Source: CAVVUC01 sp963751395 (GTDB lineage Bacteria > Verrucomicrobiota > Verrucomicrobiia > Chthoniobacterales > Chthoniobacteraceae). Taken from it: 64,000 nt of DNA. Below, piece by piece: positions 47,436-55,252 of this stretch. The notes beneath the pieces are model-generated. The model saw only the letters and a program-made list of their open reading frames with translations, was not told the DNA's origin and searched no databases. Where the stretch lies: NCBI GenBank assembly GCA_963751395.1, contig CAVVUC010000003.1, positions 558,001 through 622,000 of the forward strand, given 5' to 3'. Both the position numbers and the translations under genes were made by a program. The stretch's first letter is position 1. Each line of letters starts with the position of its first letter.

Positions 47436-48812
47436 TTACCGTTTCAAAACAACATCAAGGTTGCATGGAACCGGGGCTTTGCCGCTTTCCACCGCGCTGT
47501 GCTGTTTGCGCAGCGCCACAAATTGCTTTTCATTTTCGCGGGCCGTCTCCGCGGCGTTTTTCTTGCCGCGCCCGGGCATTACCACGGTCGGCACATACAG
47601 GCTCAGCAGTTCCCGGTCTTCGGTCCGCGTGAAGCCTTTGTCGAAACTGATGCCGGCCACGCCGCCCGGCCCTTAGCGGCCCGGCAACCGGTCGGTCACC
47701 GGCACGCTCTGGTCCACCTCGGCCGCGCCCACCGGCACGTCGTAGTCATGGATCAACTGGTGCTGGCAGGTGGCGATCAACAGGCGATGGCCCAACTCCA
47801 CGTTCGGACGTTGCTTGCCTTTCTGCATCCATTCGGTGTGCGGCTCGAAGAGTGAGAATACTGTCTCGGCGGCGGGAATGGTTTCCTCCTTCAGCAGGCG
47901 GCGTTCGACCAGGTCCAGATGTTTGTCGAGCATCCGGTGGAAGTATTCCAGCGGCTCCCAGTGGCTCATCTCCACGGGCTGGTCGCAGAGGCGGAAGAGG
48001 CTCTCCCGCACTTTGGCGGAGAGCTGGCGCCCCACAGCCAGATAGTCGCGCACGGCCCGTTTGACGCGCGCTTCCTTGTTCGGCCCGCCGCGATAAACCA
48101 CCCGGCTGGCGGTGCGTTCCAGGTTCTTGAGCTGCCGCCGCCATTCCCTGGCCTTGCGCCAGCCGGGCAGCGCATAGCCAAACTGGTCGCGATATTTTTC
48201 AACCAAATCCACGCACTTGCGGCCCGCGTCCCAGAGCAGGTTCAGGTCGGTGGGGAAATGCACGTCGGTCTCCAGCACATAGGTGTCCCCCCCTTGACTT
48301 CAAGCGCCGCGAGGGGCGCGCCGCCTTTTTTTGCGAACACCTCCCTTCCCGCCGCCGCAATGCGTGCGTTGATCCGAGCGAGCAGTTCGTCGTCGAGCAG
48401 CGCGATGGTGTCGCGCAGGGTCTGGTGGCCGAACCTTTTGGCCTCGTCTGCCCACGGCGTGGCCGGCAGGCCAAGCATCTGGCGCACCAGCAGGTCGCAG
48501 TTGGCGATGTGTTCCATCCGATCCCAGTCGGCGTCCAAGCCCAACCGCACGGCACCCAGCACCAGAATCTGCCAGAGATCCATGCCGGTGCGCCCGGTGG
48601 CCTTCTTGCCTGCGAGGATTTTGGCTTCCAGCAGGGCGAAAATCCCGGCCTTGAGCGTGGGGTGCCCAGACCCATTGCAGACCCGCGAGGATCGGCGGCA
48701 GTTCATCCCGGCTCTTGAGCGGCAGGCGAATCTTCTCGATGGGGGTGATCTGTAGGTCGGGCTGGGCTTGAGAGTGGTGGCGTATGGCGGCGAATGTTGT
48801 GGGTTCAGACAT
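47436..48812 (-). pseudogene. Broken ISNCY-type transposase
   Basis: From the ATG at 48812 (MSEPTTFAAIRHHSQAQPDL) the frame runs to about LPPILAGLQW. It then shifts near 48670 into LKAGIFALLEAKILAGKKA and MDLWQILVLGAVRLGL. It shifts again in a G/C run near 48285-48292 into YVLETDVHFPTDLNLLWDAG. An in-frame TAA at 47673-47675 interrupts DRLPGR from the C-terminal GPGGVAGISFDKGFTR. The order of these blocks matches the ISNCY transposase family at nearly full length (about 460 codons). Two frameshifts plus a nonsense codon make it inactive. Terminal repeats were not identified. Confidence 0.75.
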
Positions 48813-48972
48813 TGAAATCCCCGCAATCATTCAATCCCCACCCCAACATTCGCACGCGGGCATCTGCGCCAAACCCCATGCTGACAAGGAGATCAGAGTG
48901 GTTCGGCAACCACTACGTGAAGGCATTGAACAGCAGGACGAGTAGATGCGCACCAATCTGGCGTTCTGATCC

Positions 48973-49289
48973 ATGCCCGCCGATCTCCTCTTCAAACCCA
49001 CGCCGCACAAAGAGGCGGCCGCGTTCACGCGGGCAAGCCGGTGGTGTCGCGCGAGGTGTTCGACGGCCTGCTGCCCGATCTGCGGGCGCGGGCGTTTGTC
49101 GTCTCCGGCGTGGAAGTCGCGAACGTCGTGCAGGGCATCCGCGACCGCGCGGCGGATCTGCCGCAGGGCGCGAACTGGGACGACATCAAACGCAACCTGG
49201 TCGAGGAACTGCATCCGTTTTTGCGCAACGACGACGATCCGGAAAACACGATCGCCGCCGAGCGCCGCGCCGAGATGCTGCTACTCTAA
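48973..49289 (+). pseudogene. Fragment of a phage head-morphogenesis (Mu F/gp30-like) gene
   Basis: The frame MPADLLFKPTPHKEAAAFTR is followed, after a one-base loss at about 49037, by KPVVSREVFDGLLPDLRARA and FVVSGVEVANVVQGIRDRAA, ending in AERRAEMLLL at 49289. This resembles the start of Mu-like prophage minor head proteins. Only about 105 residues of a longer gene remain, and it is frameshifted. It lies just outside the tRNA fragment that marks the integrated element, so it is probably a relic of an earlier prophage. The family call is from recall of the pattern and needs a search. Confidence 0.5.
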
Positions 49290-49306
49290 CCAAGCCATTT
49301 CCAGAG

Positions 49307-49368
49307 TGCCGATGGCGGGACTTGAACCCGCACTCCGCTTTCGCGAAAACGGATTGTAAGTCCGTCGC
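49307..49368 (-). tRNA. 3' portion of a tRNA-Leu(UAA)-like gene, probable attachment-site remnant
   Basis: On the minus strand the anticodon stem (ACGGA/TCCGT), a long variable arm (TTCGCGAAAGCGGAG), the T arm (GCGGG TTCAAGT CCCGC) and the acceptor 3' strand CATCGGC plus discriminator A are all recognisable as the 3' two-thirds of a bacterial tRNA-Leu(UAA). The anticodon loop reads CTTACAA, not CTTAAAA. The normal D arm and matching 5' acceptor strand are missing; only a poor 5' partner lies at about 49378-49384. A functional tRNA is unlikely. Its position 83 bp before an integrase start suggests an att site. Confidence 0.6.
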
Positions 49369-49450
49369 TGTCCTCTGTATCGGTCTTTTACTTGCTAAAC
49401 ACTTGACAGATAGCGGAACTTTTCGCATTGTTTCGCATAGGAACAAGACT

Positions 49451-50611
49451 ATGCGTAAAACGAAACTCAGAATGCTAAAAGACCCGGTATTGGTGAAGGG
49501 TGAACCTTTCTATCTTGTGCGATTTCCAAAGCCGGACGGCGGCGGCGGTCGGCGGTTTTTCAAACGCAAGGCCGAGGCCGAGGGGTTTGTCCGATTGAAG
49601 CAAACGGAGATCACAAACTTCGGATCATCGGCGGCGGCTCTGGATGAGAAGGCGCGTGCGGAGTATCTCGAATGCAGGGAATCGTTGAACCCGTTCGGGG
49701 CGACGCTCCGCGATGCCGTGGCGTTCTATCTGCCGCATTTGAAGTCGCGCAATCGTTCCTGCACGGCCACAGAGCTTGTTGACGAGTTGCTGAGGGTAAA
49801 GACCGCAGACGGAGCGAGCGCGCGTTACATTGGCGATTTGCGGCATCGGCTGAACCTGTTCGCGGAGAGTTTCAACGGGAAGCGGGTTGCGGAGATTACC
49901 GCGCGGGAAATTGATGAATGGTTGCGAACGCTGACACGGAGATCGGGGAAACTGGTTTCGCCAACCACACGAAACAATTTCAGGCGGCTTCTCATTGTGG
50001 CTTTCAACTTCGCAAAGGAACGCGGCTATTGTGCCGACAATCCAGCCGACACGAGCGCGAAGGCGAAGGAGATCGAAACGCCGGTTGGAATCCTCACACC
50101 GGCAGAGACGGCGCGGCTGCTCGAATCGTGCGCGGCTGAACTCGTGCCGTTTGTCGCAATCGGAGCATTCGCGGGACTGAGGCGGGCTGAGATTGAGCGG
50201 CTCGATTGGTCGGAAGTCGATTTTCAAAGCGGGCTGATTCAAGTCACCGCAAGCAAGGCAAAATCGGCGCGGCGTCGATTTGTCAAAATCCGTGAGAACC
50301 TTGCTGAATGGTTGCGTCCTCATGCGAACATGAAAGGCGCAGTTGCGCCGGGCAATTACCGCGAGCTTCTGGACACGGCGCGCAAGGCCGCAGGAATTGA
50401 GGATTGGCCGCAGAATGCGCTGCGGCATTCGTTCGCCAGCTACCACTTGGCACGGTTCAGCGACGCGGCAGCGCTGGCTTTGGAGCTTGGACACACCAAC
50501 AGCAATCTTGTCTTTCAACACTATCGCGAAGTAGTGAAGCCGAAGGACGCGGAGCGCTATTGGAACATCAAACCGGCGACCGCTGACAACGTGGTTGCGA
50601 TGAACGCATGA
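49451..50611 (+). CDS. Tyrosine recombinase / phage-type integrase
   Basis: The ATG at 49451 (MRKTKLRMLKDPVLVKGEPF) gives a 386-residue protein. The core-binding region is at about residues 75-195. The catalytic domain has the Arg of FAGLRRAEIERLDW, the HxxR box ALRHSFASYH, the later His in LELGHTNSN and the nucleophile Tyr in FQHYREVVK. All catalytic residues are present. It would integrate and excise the element at the adjacent tRNA-Leu-like site. The gene is followed by 327 bp without a convincing gene. Confidence 0.92.
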   Translation: MRKTKLRMLKDPVLVKGEPFYLVRFPKPDGGGGRRFFKRKAEAEGFVRLKQTEITNFGSSAAALDEKARAEYLECRESLNPFGATLRDAVAFYLPHLKSRNRSCTATELVDELLRVKTADGASARYIGDLRHRLNLFAESFNGKRVAEITAREIDEWLRTLTRRSGKLVSPTTRNNFRRLLIVAFNFAKERGYCADNPADTSAKAKEIETPVGILTPAETARLLESCAAELVPFVAIGAFAGLRRAEIERLDWSEVDFQSGLIQVTASKAKSARRRFVKIRENLAEWLRPHANMKGAVAPGNYRELLDTARKAAGIEDWPQNALRHSFASYHLARFSDAAALALELGHTNSNLVFQHYREVVKPKDAERYWNIKPATADNVVAMNA

Positions 50612-50938
50612 ACTGGATTCGCTCAAGGTCATCACTCGATAGGCTCTCTTTCTCAAGGCAGACCCTCCACCACCCCTCAATGCATTTGCCCACAGCCGGG
50701 GGGCTTCGCTTATGAACACAGGCGCTTGGACTTTTTGCAGAGGAAACAATCCTTTTTTCGGGGGGTGGCAGCCGGTCGGGGTGGAGAGGGGGAAAGTCAG
50801 ATTTGCGTTGTGCAATATGCCCTCCAACCCCGTGCAGGAAAAACAATCCTTTTTCCAACCGGCACACCACCACCCGGCACCCGGCATACCCGCCAGCATG
50901 TTGACGCCATGCATAGATAACTGCCGCAAAACCTTTCG
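50612..50938. other. Gene-free spacer with a short direct repeat
   Basis: No credible ORF was found. The stretch contains two copies of an ACAATCCTTTTT motif (about 50747 and 50837) and G-rich runs. It could hold regulatory or origin sequence for the element, but nothing decisive is visible. Confidence 0.4.
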
Positions 50939-51854
50939 ATGAAAGCCACTAAGAAAAGTGCAAAGGAGCGTTTGTATGGAGCCGTCGCCAAGGGCTCAGA
51001 AACGGCTCCAATCAAGAATGAAGCATGGAACTTCGCGCCTTGCCCGCACCCAGAGCAAACAGAGGCATGTTACCTGTATGAGTACAGCTTGGAATGCGAA
51101 GAATTGAAGGCGGAAGTGGCAATTGTTAGGGGGAAAAATGCTTTACGCGAAGCGAGCAAGGAAAGGGACCATGAATGGCTTAGACAAAACCCTGCGCCGT
51201 CCAACGAAGCTGAAATACCAGCGTGGGCAGAGCGGGCGAAAAAGGAAATTCCGAACGCAATTGTCTATAGCTCACTAAGCGGCAACCTTAATTTTCTTTA
51301 TTGGTACCCATATTTTCCCTCCAAACACTGGCTGGAAACACCCGCTGAGGAACGAGGGAACATTGGCAAGAAATTCTATCCGAAGGGCGCAGGATGGGGG
51401 CATAGTGCTTTTCACATGGAAGCTAGATCCATGACGATTCAGACCGTGGAAGATCTTCTAAACACGCCTTCCTGGGGTTTAAGCAAACTTCTCCCCGTAA
51501 AAGTACCCGGAACACAGTGGCGATTTCGTTTTTTCTTGGTGCTGGCCGCGTAGTGACCGAAAGTTGGTAAAGGACTTCAAAAAGTGGCTGAAAGAAAATC
51601 GCCCGAAGGATCAGCCAGCTTTCCATGCTACGAAAGACAGCACCGCCCGCAAGACTAGTCACAAAGACTTACTAAAGGCACTGGCTGCCTTGCGATTGCT
51701 GCGAGCCTTCAATAACAACTTCCAAGAGGCTCGGTGCTACGCTTACGAGGTACTCGATAAGCACTTGTATAAAGACCACTCCGCTTGGATCAAAGCGAAG
51801 AAGCGCGCTGAGCAAGAAATAGAAACTTTCCGAAGCACAATGCTTCGCGCTTAA
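50939..51854 (+). CDS. Hypothetical protein of the integrated element, frameshifted in a T tract
   Basis: The first frame (50939-51553) gives MKATKKSAKERLYGAVAKGS, continuing to TIQTVEDLLNTPSWGLSKLL and TQWRFRF. The second frame (to 51854) contains WPRSDRKLVKDFKKWLKENR and a helical C-terminus. The join lies in a run of six T at about 51529-51534. The continuous sense of TQWRFRF followed by WPRSDRKLVKDFKKWL makes one gene of about 304 residues likely. Composition is less GC-rich than the core genome. I do not recognise a domain; aromatic segments such as NFLYWYPYFPSKHW are notable. Confidence 0.6.
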
Positions 51855-51919
51855 AAAGTTTTTGGCTGTTTCAGCCAAGCGACAATACCGCTTGCAAATG
51901 GTGGCGCACCTTTGCGCCC

Positions 51920-52168
51920 ATGAGCAAACTTACTGCCAAGAACGCGCACGACGTAACCGTGCCAGCTACCGGAGCGGCTGCCGAAGTTCAGGGACTCGCC
52001 AAAAAGGCCGAAGTTGCGAAGGCGGCGCAAGTCAGCCAACGCACGGTTGAGGTCTGGATGAGCAAAAAGCTTATCCCGTGGATAGCCATCGGACCTCGCT
52101 GCGTGCGCTTTCACATTCCAAGCGTTTTGGCCGCACTTCGTCGGCTGGAAATAAAGGAAGTTCGCTAA
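51920..52168 (+). CDS. Small helix-turn-helix DNA-binding protein (excisionase/AlpA-like)
   Basis: This 82-residue protein contains a helix-turn-helix that reads KKAEVAKAAQVSQRTVEVWM. It is followed by SKKLIPWIAIGPRCVRFHIP and SVLAALRRLE, the layout of excisionase or AlpA/MerR-like DNA-binding proteins. It probably controls excision or transcription of the element. It lies directly upstream of a 46-residue ORF and the primase on the same strand. Confidence 0.7.
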   Translation: MSKLTAKNAHDVTVPATGAAAEVQGLAKKAEVAKAAQVSQRTVEVWMSKKLIPWIAIGPRCVRFHIPSVLAALRRLEIKEVR

Positions 52169-52169
52169 C

Positions 52170-52310
52170 ATGGACTCGCCTTTAATTCTCGCGGCGATTT
52201 CTTTCGCTCTTAAACTTTTGGCGACGCCTTTCGAGCAAACCGGCTGGTTCTTTCGGCATTTGCACTCACGAATCCAAGACCGGATTTCAAATCGAAAGGC
52301 GGGCTTATGA
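52170..52310 (+). CDS. Small ORF, 46 aa, coupled to the primase gene
   Basis: The ORF begins 1 bp after the stop of the DNA-binding protein gene and ends in TTATGA, overlapping the primase ATG by four bases. It reads MDSPLILAAISFALKLLATP, then FEQTGWFFRHLHSRIQDRIS. The N-terminal half is hydrophobic and could be a membrane helix. The tight coupling on both sides suggests it is translated. The function is unknown. Confidence 0.5.
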   Translation: MDSPLILAAISFALKLLATPFEQTGWFFRHLHSRIQDRISNRKAGL

Positions 52311-53434
52311 CACCCTTACAGCAAGCACTGGATTGGTGGAACCGTCAGGACGACATGGGCGGATTCAAGACAGCGGCGGCAATGTTGTTTCCCGGATGGG
52401 AACCTAAACGCTCCTGCATCGCACCACACCGCGAGGACAAATCAGCGTCGTTCTCCGTCTATCGGAATCAGGCGGGCGAATGGCGCTTTAAGGATCATGG
52501 AAGTGGCGAACAAGGCGGGCTTGTCGGCTTCGTGATGCTGGCCGGGATGGATGAAAGCGCGGCGGCGCGGTGGCTTATGGATAAAGCCAGAATCAAAACA
52601 GGCGGGCAACCTATCGCCTGCGAGCCAACACGGAAACAGGAGACAAAGCGTGTAGTTGAAAAACTTCCCGCAATGCCTGTTGAAGCAATGGCGAAATGGG
52701 CTGAAGGCGTTGATTATCTTCAATCCAGACCGGCGCTTGCGGAATCGCTCGCAGACTTTCGCGGCTGGCCTGTAGAGTTTGCGCGCTACGTCATCGAGAG
52801 CGCGGCAGTATCAATGCCGAAGTATCACGGGCAACGTCCAATTGCGTTTCTCGTGAGTGCGCCGGAGGGAATCGGCGGCAAAATCATCATGCGCGACATC
52901 GGTTTTCATTGCCGATTGAAACCGCGTGAAGGCGAGACGAAAGCAAGCTGGAGGTTCGTTCCAAACGAACGGGAACACAAGCAAAGCACACCGGTATTGC
53001 CCTTCATCATAGGCGGCTCGCGGTTTGATTTGGCAAGGCTTCTAGTTATCACAGAAGGCCAGTGGGATGCGCTCACGTTCGCGCTGGCGGCTGGCTGGCT
53101 TGGTGATGGCTGCTTATGGCCGGAAGGGGTTTGTGTTGTCGGGATTCGAGGGGCAAGTGGAACCAACACGTTTCTCGATTAGTACGGGAAGTTTTGGCCG
53201 GCGACGGTGAATTGCCTGCTGCTTCCCGATGGCGATGAACCTGGGCGCAAATGGTTTGAAGGCGCAGACTCATTCGGGGACAAGCTTTCAAGGCTATGTC
53301 GAAAGGTGGCGGTGATTGGATGCGGGAGACACAAGGATTTTTCCGAACTTTACCGGGCTGACAAAATCACGCCGGAGCAAATCGGCGAACTGCTTGCTTC
53401 GCATGAAATGAGTTTGGAAGGGGTGACGGCGTGA
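52307..53434 (+). CDS. Toprim/primase-type replication protein with an in-frame amber codon
   Basis: Residues 1-85 look like a phage primase N-terminus: AAAMLFPGWEPKRSCIAPHR, EDKSASFSVYRN, WRFKDHGSGEQGGLVGFVML. The central part has LARLLVITEGQWDALTFALA, the Toprim Glu region, and the last part VNCLLLPDGDEPGRKWFEGA, the Toprim DxD-type region. A TAG at 53180-53182 splits the frame between TNTFLD and YGKFWPATVNC; both sides are in the same frame and conserved. Either the gene is inactivated by one nonsense mutation or the codon is suppressed. It overlaps the start of the DUF3987 gene by 4 bp. Confidence 0.75.
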
Positions 53435-54786
53435 GCGCGACAGCAACAAATCCATTCGAGACGAAGAAAGTCTTTGAGCAAAAAGCAGAAGTATATCCGC
53501 GCACTTCGCATGACAACTATCCGCCAGCGATGGGCGCGGCAGCGTTTCACGGGCTGCCTGGCGAGATTGTGAGACTTATTGAACCGCACACCGAAGCGGA
53601 CAGCGCGGCCTTGCTGTTTCAACTACTGGCTGCTTACGGCAATATCATCGGGCGCAACAGTTACATGGTGGCCGATGGAGCGCGGCATTACTTGAACCTT
53701 TTCGGAGTGCTCGTGGGGCAGTCCTCGAAAGGGCGCAAAGGAACAAGTTGGAATCAGATTGGCAACTTGCTTGAACGGATAGACGAGGATTGGCGCGCAA
53801 ATCGTGTCACAAGCGGGCTGTCATCAGGGGAAGGGCTGATATGGAATGTGCGGGACGCCATTACCGAAACGAAGCCGATAAAGGACAAGGGGCGGCACAC
53901 TGGCGAGCACGAGGAAGTCATCACGGATTCGGGCATCACGGACAAGCGGCTTTTTGTCATCGAGGGCGAGTTTGCCAACACGCTTAAAGTGATGGAACGC
54001 GAGACCAACACCTTGTCGCCTATCATCCGGCAGGCATGGGACAGCGGCAGCTTGAAAACTCTAACCAAAAACTCACCGGCAAAAGCAACCGGGGCGCATA
54101 TTTCCATCATAGGGCATATCACGCGGGATGAACTGCGACGGCTCTTGAATCAGACGGAAGCGGCGAACGGTTTTGCAAACCGGTTCGACTGGCTGGCTGT
54201 TAAGCGTTCCAAGTGCCTTCCCGAAGGCGGACGAATCGACGCGGTGAACTTTAACGATGTGGTGATGCGGCTTAAATCGGCAATCGAGTTTGCCAGCAAC
54301 GCGGGAGAGTTGAAGCGCAACGAGGAAACGCGGCAGTTGTGGCACTGCATCTATCCTGAGCTTTCCGAAGGCAAGCCGGGGATGCTGGGAGCTGTGACCG
54401 GCAGGGCAGAGGCTCAGGTGATGAGACTGAGCGCGTTGTATGCGCTACTTGATGAATCGGCGGTGATTCACCCGGCGCATCATCACGCGGCAATCGCCTT
54501 GTGGAACTACTGCGAGCAATCGGCGCGGTGGATATTCGGCACGAACACCGGGGACAAAAACGCGGACAAGATTCTTTCCGCACTGGAGCAGGCTGGCAGC
54601 GTCGGCATGACACGGACAGAAATTCACGATGAGGTTTTCAATCGCAACATTTCAGGCGATGCGTTGAACGATTCCGTACGGCTCCTGCATGAATCAGGGC
54701 ACGCGAAATTCACGGGAGAGAAAACCGGGGGCGCACCGTTGGAACGGTGGTTTTCATCCGCCAAAGTTACGAATTTAACGAAATAA
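53431..54786 (+). CDS. DUF3987 domain protein (putative helicase-type replication partner)
   Basis: The GTG at 53431 overlaps the primase stop (GTGA). The 451-residue protein contains the DUF3987 pattern: FHGLPGEIVRLIEPHTEADS, a P-loop-like GVLVGQSSKGRKGTSWNQIG, VTSGLSSGEGLIWNVRD, RLFVIEGEFANTLKVMERE and HISIIGHITRDELRRLLN. Such proteins accompany primases in prophages and satellites and are thought to act as replication ATPases. The C-terminal 80 residues form a winged-helix-like segment (GMTRTEIHDEVFNRNIS). Confidence 0.85.
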   Translation: MSATATNPFETKKVFEQKAEVYPRTSHDNYPPAMGAAAFHGLPGEIVRLIEPHTEADSAALLFQLLAAYGNIIGRNSYMVADGARHYLNLFGVLVGQSSKGRKGTSWNQIGNLLERIDEDWRANRVTSGLSSGEGLIWNVRDAITETKPIKDKGRHTGEHEEVITDSGITDKRLFVIEGEFANTLKVMERETNTLSPIIRQAWDSGSLKTLTKNSPAKATGAHISIIGHITRDELRRLLNQTEAANGFANRFDWLAVKRSKCLPEGGRIDAVNFNDVVMRLKSAIEFASNAGELKRNEETRQLWHCIYPELSEGKPGMLGAVTGRAEAQVMRLSALYALLDESAVIHPAHHHAAIALWNYCEQSARWIFGTNTGDKNADKILSALEQAGSVGMTRTEIHDEVFNRNISGDALNDSVRLLHESGHAKFTGEKTGGAPLERWFSSAKVTNLTK

Positions 54787-54795
54787 GGGGTGGGC

Positions 54796-54936
54796 ATGGG
54801 ACCTAATTCGTTTAATTCGTTGGAACCCGAAGGTGAGATGGCTGTGCCATCGGTCCAATTCCAGCGTTATCGCACGCCAAGTGTAGGAGAAACCAGGTTG
54901 ACCGGCCCGCAGTCTGAAACCATAATCGTCGAATGA
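54796..54936 (+). CDS. Small ORF, 46 aa, overlapping the next small ORF
   Basis: The ATG at 54796 lies 9 bp after the DUF3987 stop and has a purine-rich AAGGGG upstream. The product MGPNSFNSLEPEGEMAVPSV is hydrophilic, and its TGA overlaps the next ATG as ATGA. Coding is suggested only by spacing and coupling. Confidence 0.35.
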   Translation: MGPNSFNSLEPEGEMAVPSVQFQRYRTPSVGETRLTGPQSETIIVE

Positions 54937-55106
54937 AAGAGAACCAGGCAATCATCGTCGCGCTCATTGCGCTGCTGTGTGTTACCGTGCTGGCGTTTGC
55001 GTTTCGCTATACGCCGGTCAAGACGAATGACGGCGTGCCCGGAGTAACCACTTGGGAGAATACCCGCAGGTTCTACAGATGGACCGGGAAAATGAAGTTG
55101 AAGTAG
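54933..55106 (+). CDS. Small single-pass membrane protein, 57 aa
   Basis: The ORF reads MKENQAIIVALIALLCVTVL, continuing AFAFRYTPVKTNDGVPG and ending in a basic tail TGKMKLK. One hydrophobic helix covers about residues 6-25. It is coupled by ATGA overlap to the preceding small ORF. It is probably the last gene of the integrated element. Confidence 0.5.
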   Translation: MKENQAIIVALIALLCVTVLAFAFRYTPVKTNDGVPGVTTWENTRRFYRWTGKMKLK

Positions 55107-55130
55107 TCCTACTGCGCTGACACTTCCAGG

Positions 55131-55190
55131 GTCAGGGGTAGAAGCCGCAGCCAAGGATCTATGCGGGTGGGCAACCGAAAAGCCCCTGAC
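55131..55190 (+). ncRNA. Hairpin-bounded leader upstream of the 521-aa gene (possible structured RNA)
   Basis: GTCAGGGG at 55131-55138 pairs with CCCCTGAC at 55183-55190, enclosing about 44 nt. It lies 62 bp before the start at 55253. No family is recognised; it could be the element end, an attenuator or an RNA partner of the gene. Confidence 0.3.
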
Positions 55191-55252
55191 TAATAATTTC
55201 CTAAGCCAGCGTAGCCGGTGCCATGGGCGTCAATGGGGTGTAGAATGGCTGC

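Larger units (their letters stand above)
49307..55106 (+). mobile_element. Putative tRNA-Leu-targeted integrative element (satellite-like, replication module only)
   Basis: The region begins with a tRNA-Leu 3' fragment and a tyrosine integrase. It continues on the same strand with an unknown gene, a small DNA-binding protein, a 46-residue ORF, a primase, a DUF3987 protein and two tiny coupled ORFs. No capsid, portal, terminase or conjugation gene is present. This resembles P4- or PICI-like satellites or a compact integrative replicon. The right end is a guess: no second copy of the tRNA segment was found, and IS-type genes begin at about 55131. Confidence 0.5.

Noticed and set aside
49307..49390. 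Functional tRNA gene
   Set aside because: The D arm is missing and the acceptor stem pairs poorly; only the 3' two-thirds match tRNA-Leu.
53180..53182. Pyrrolysine or other coded amber
   Set aside because: No pyl genes or special stem-loop seen in the window; a plain nonsense mutation is simpler.
55131..55190. IS110-type bridge RNA for the 521-aa gene
   Set aside because: The protein lacks the DEDD and Tnp20 features of IS110 transposases; only a general structured-leader idea is kept.
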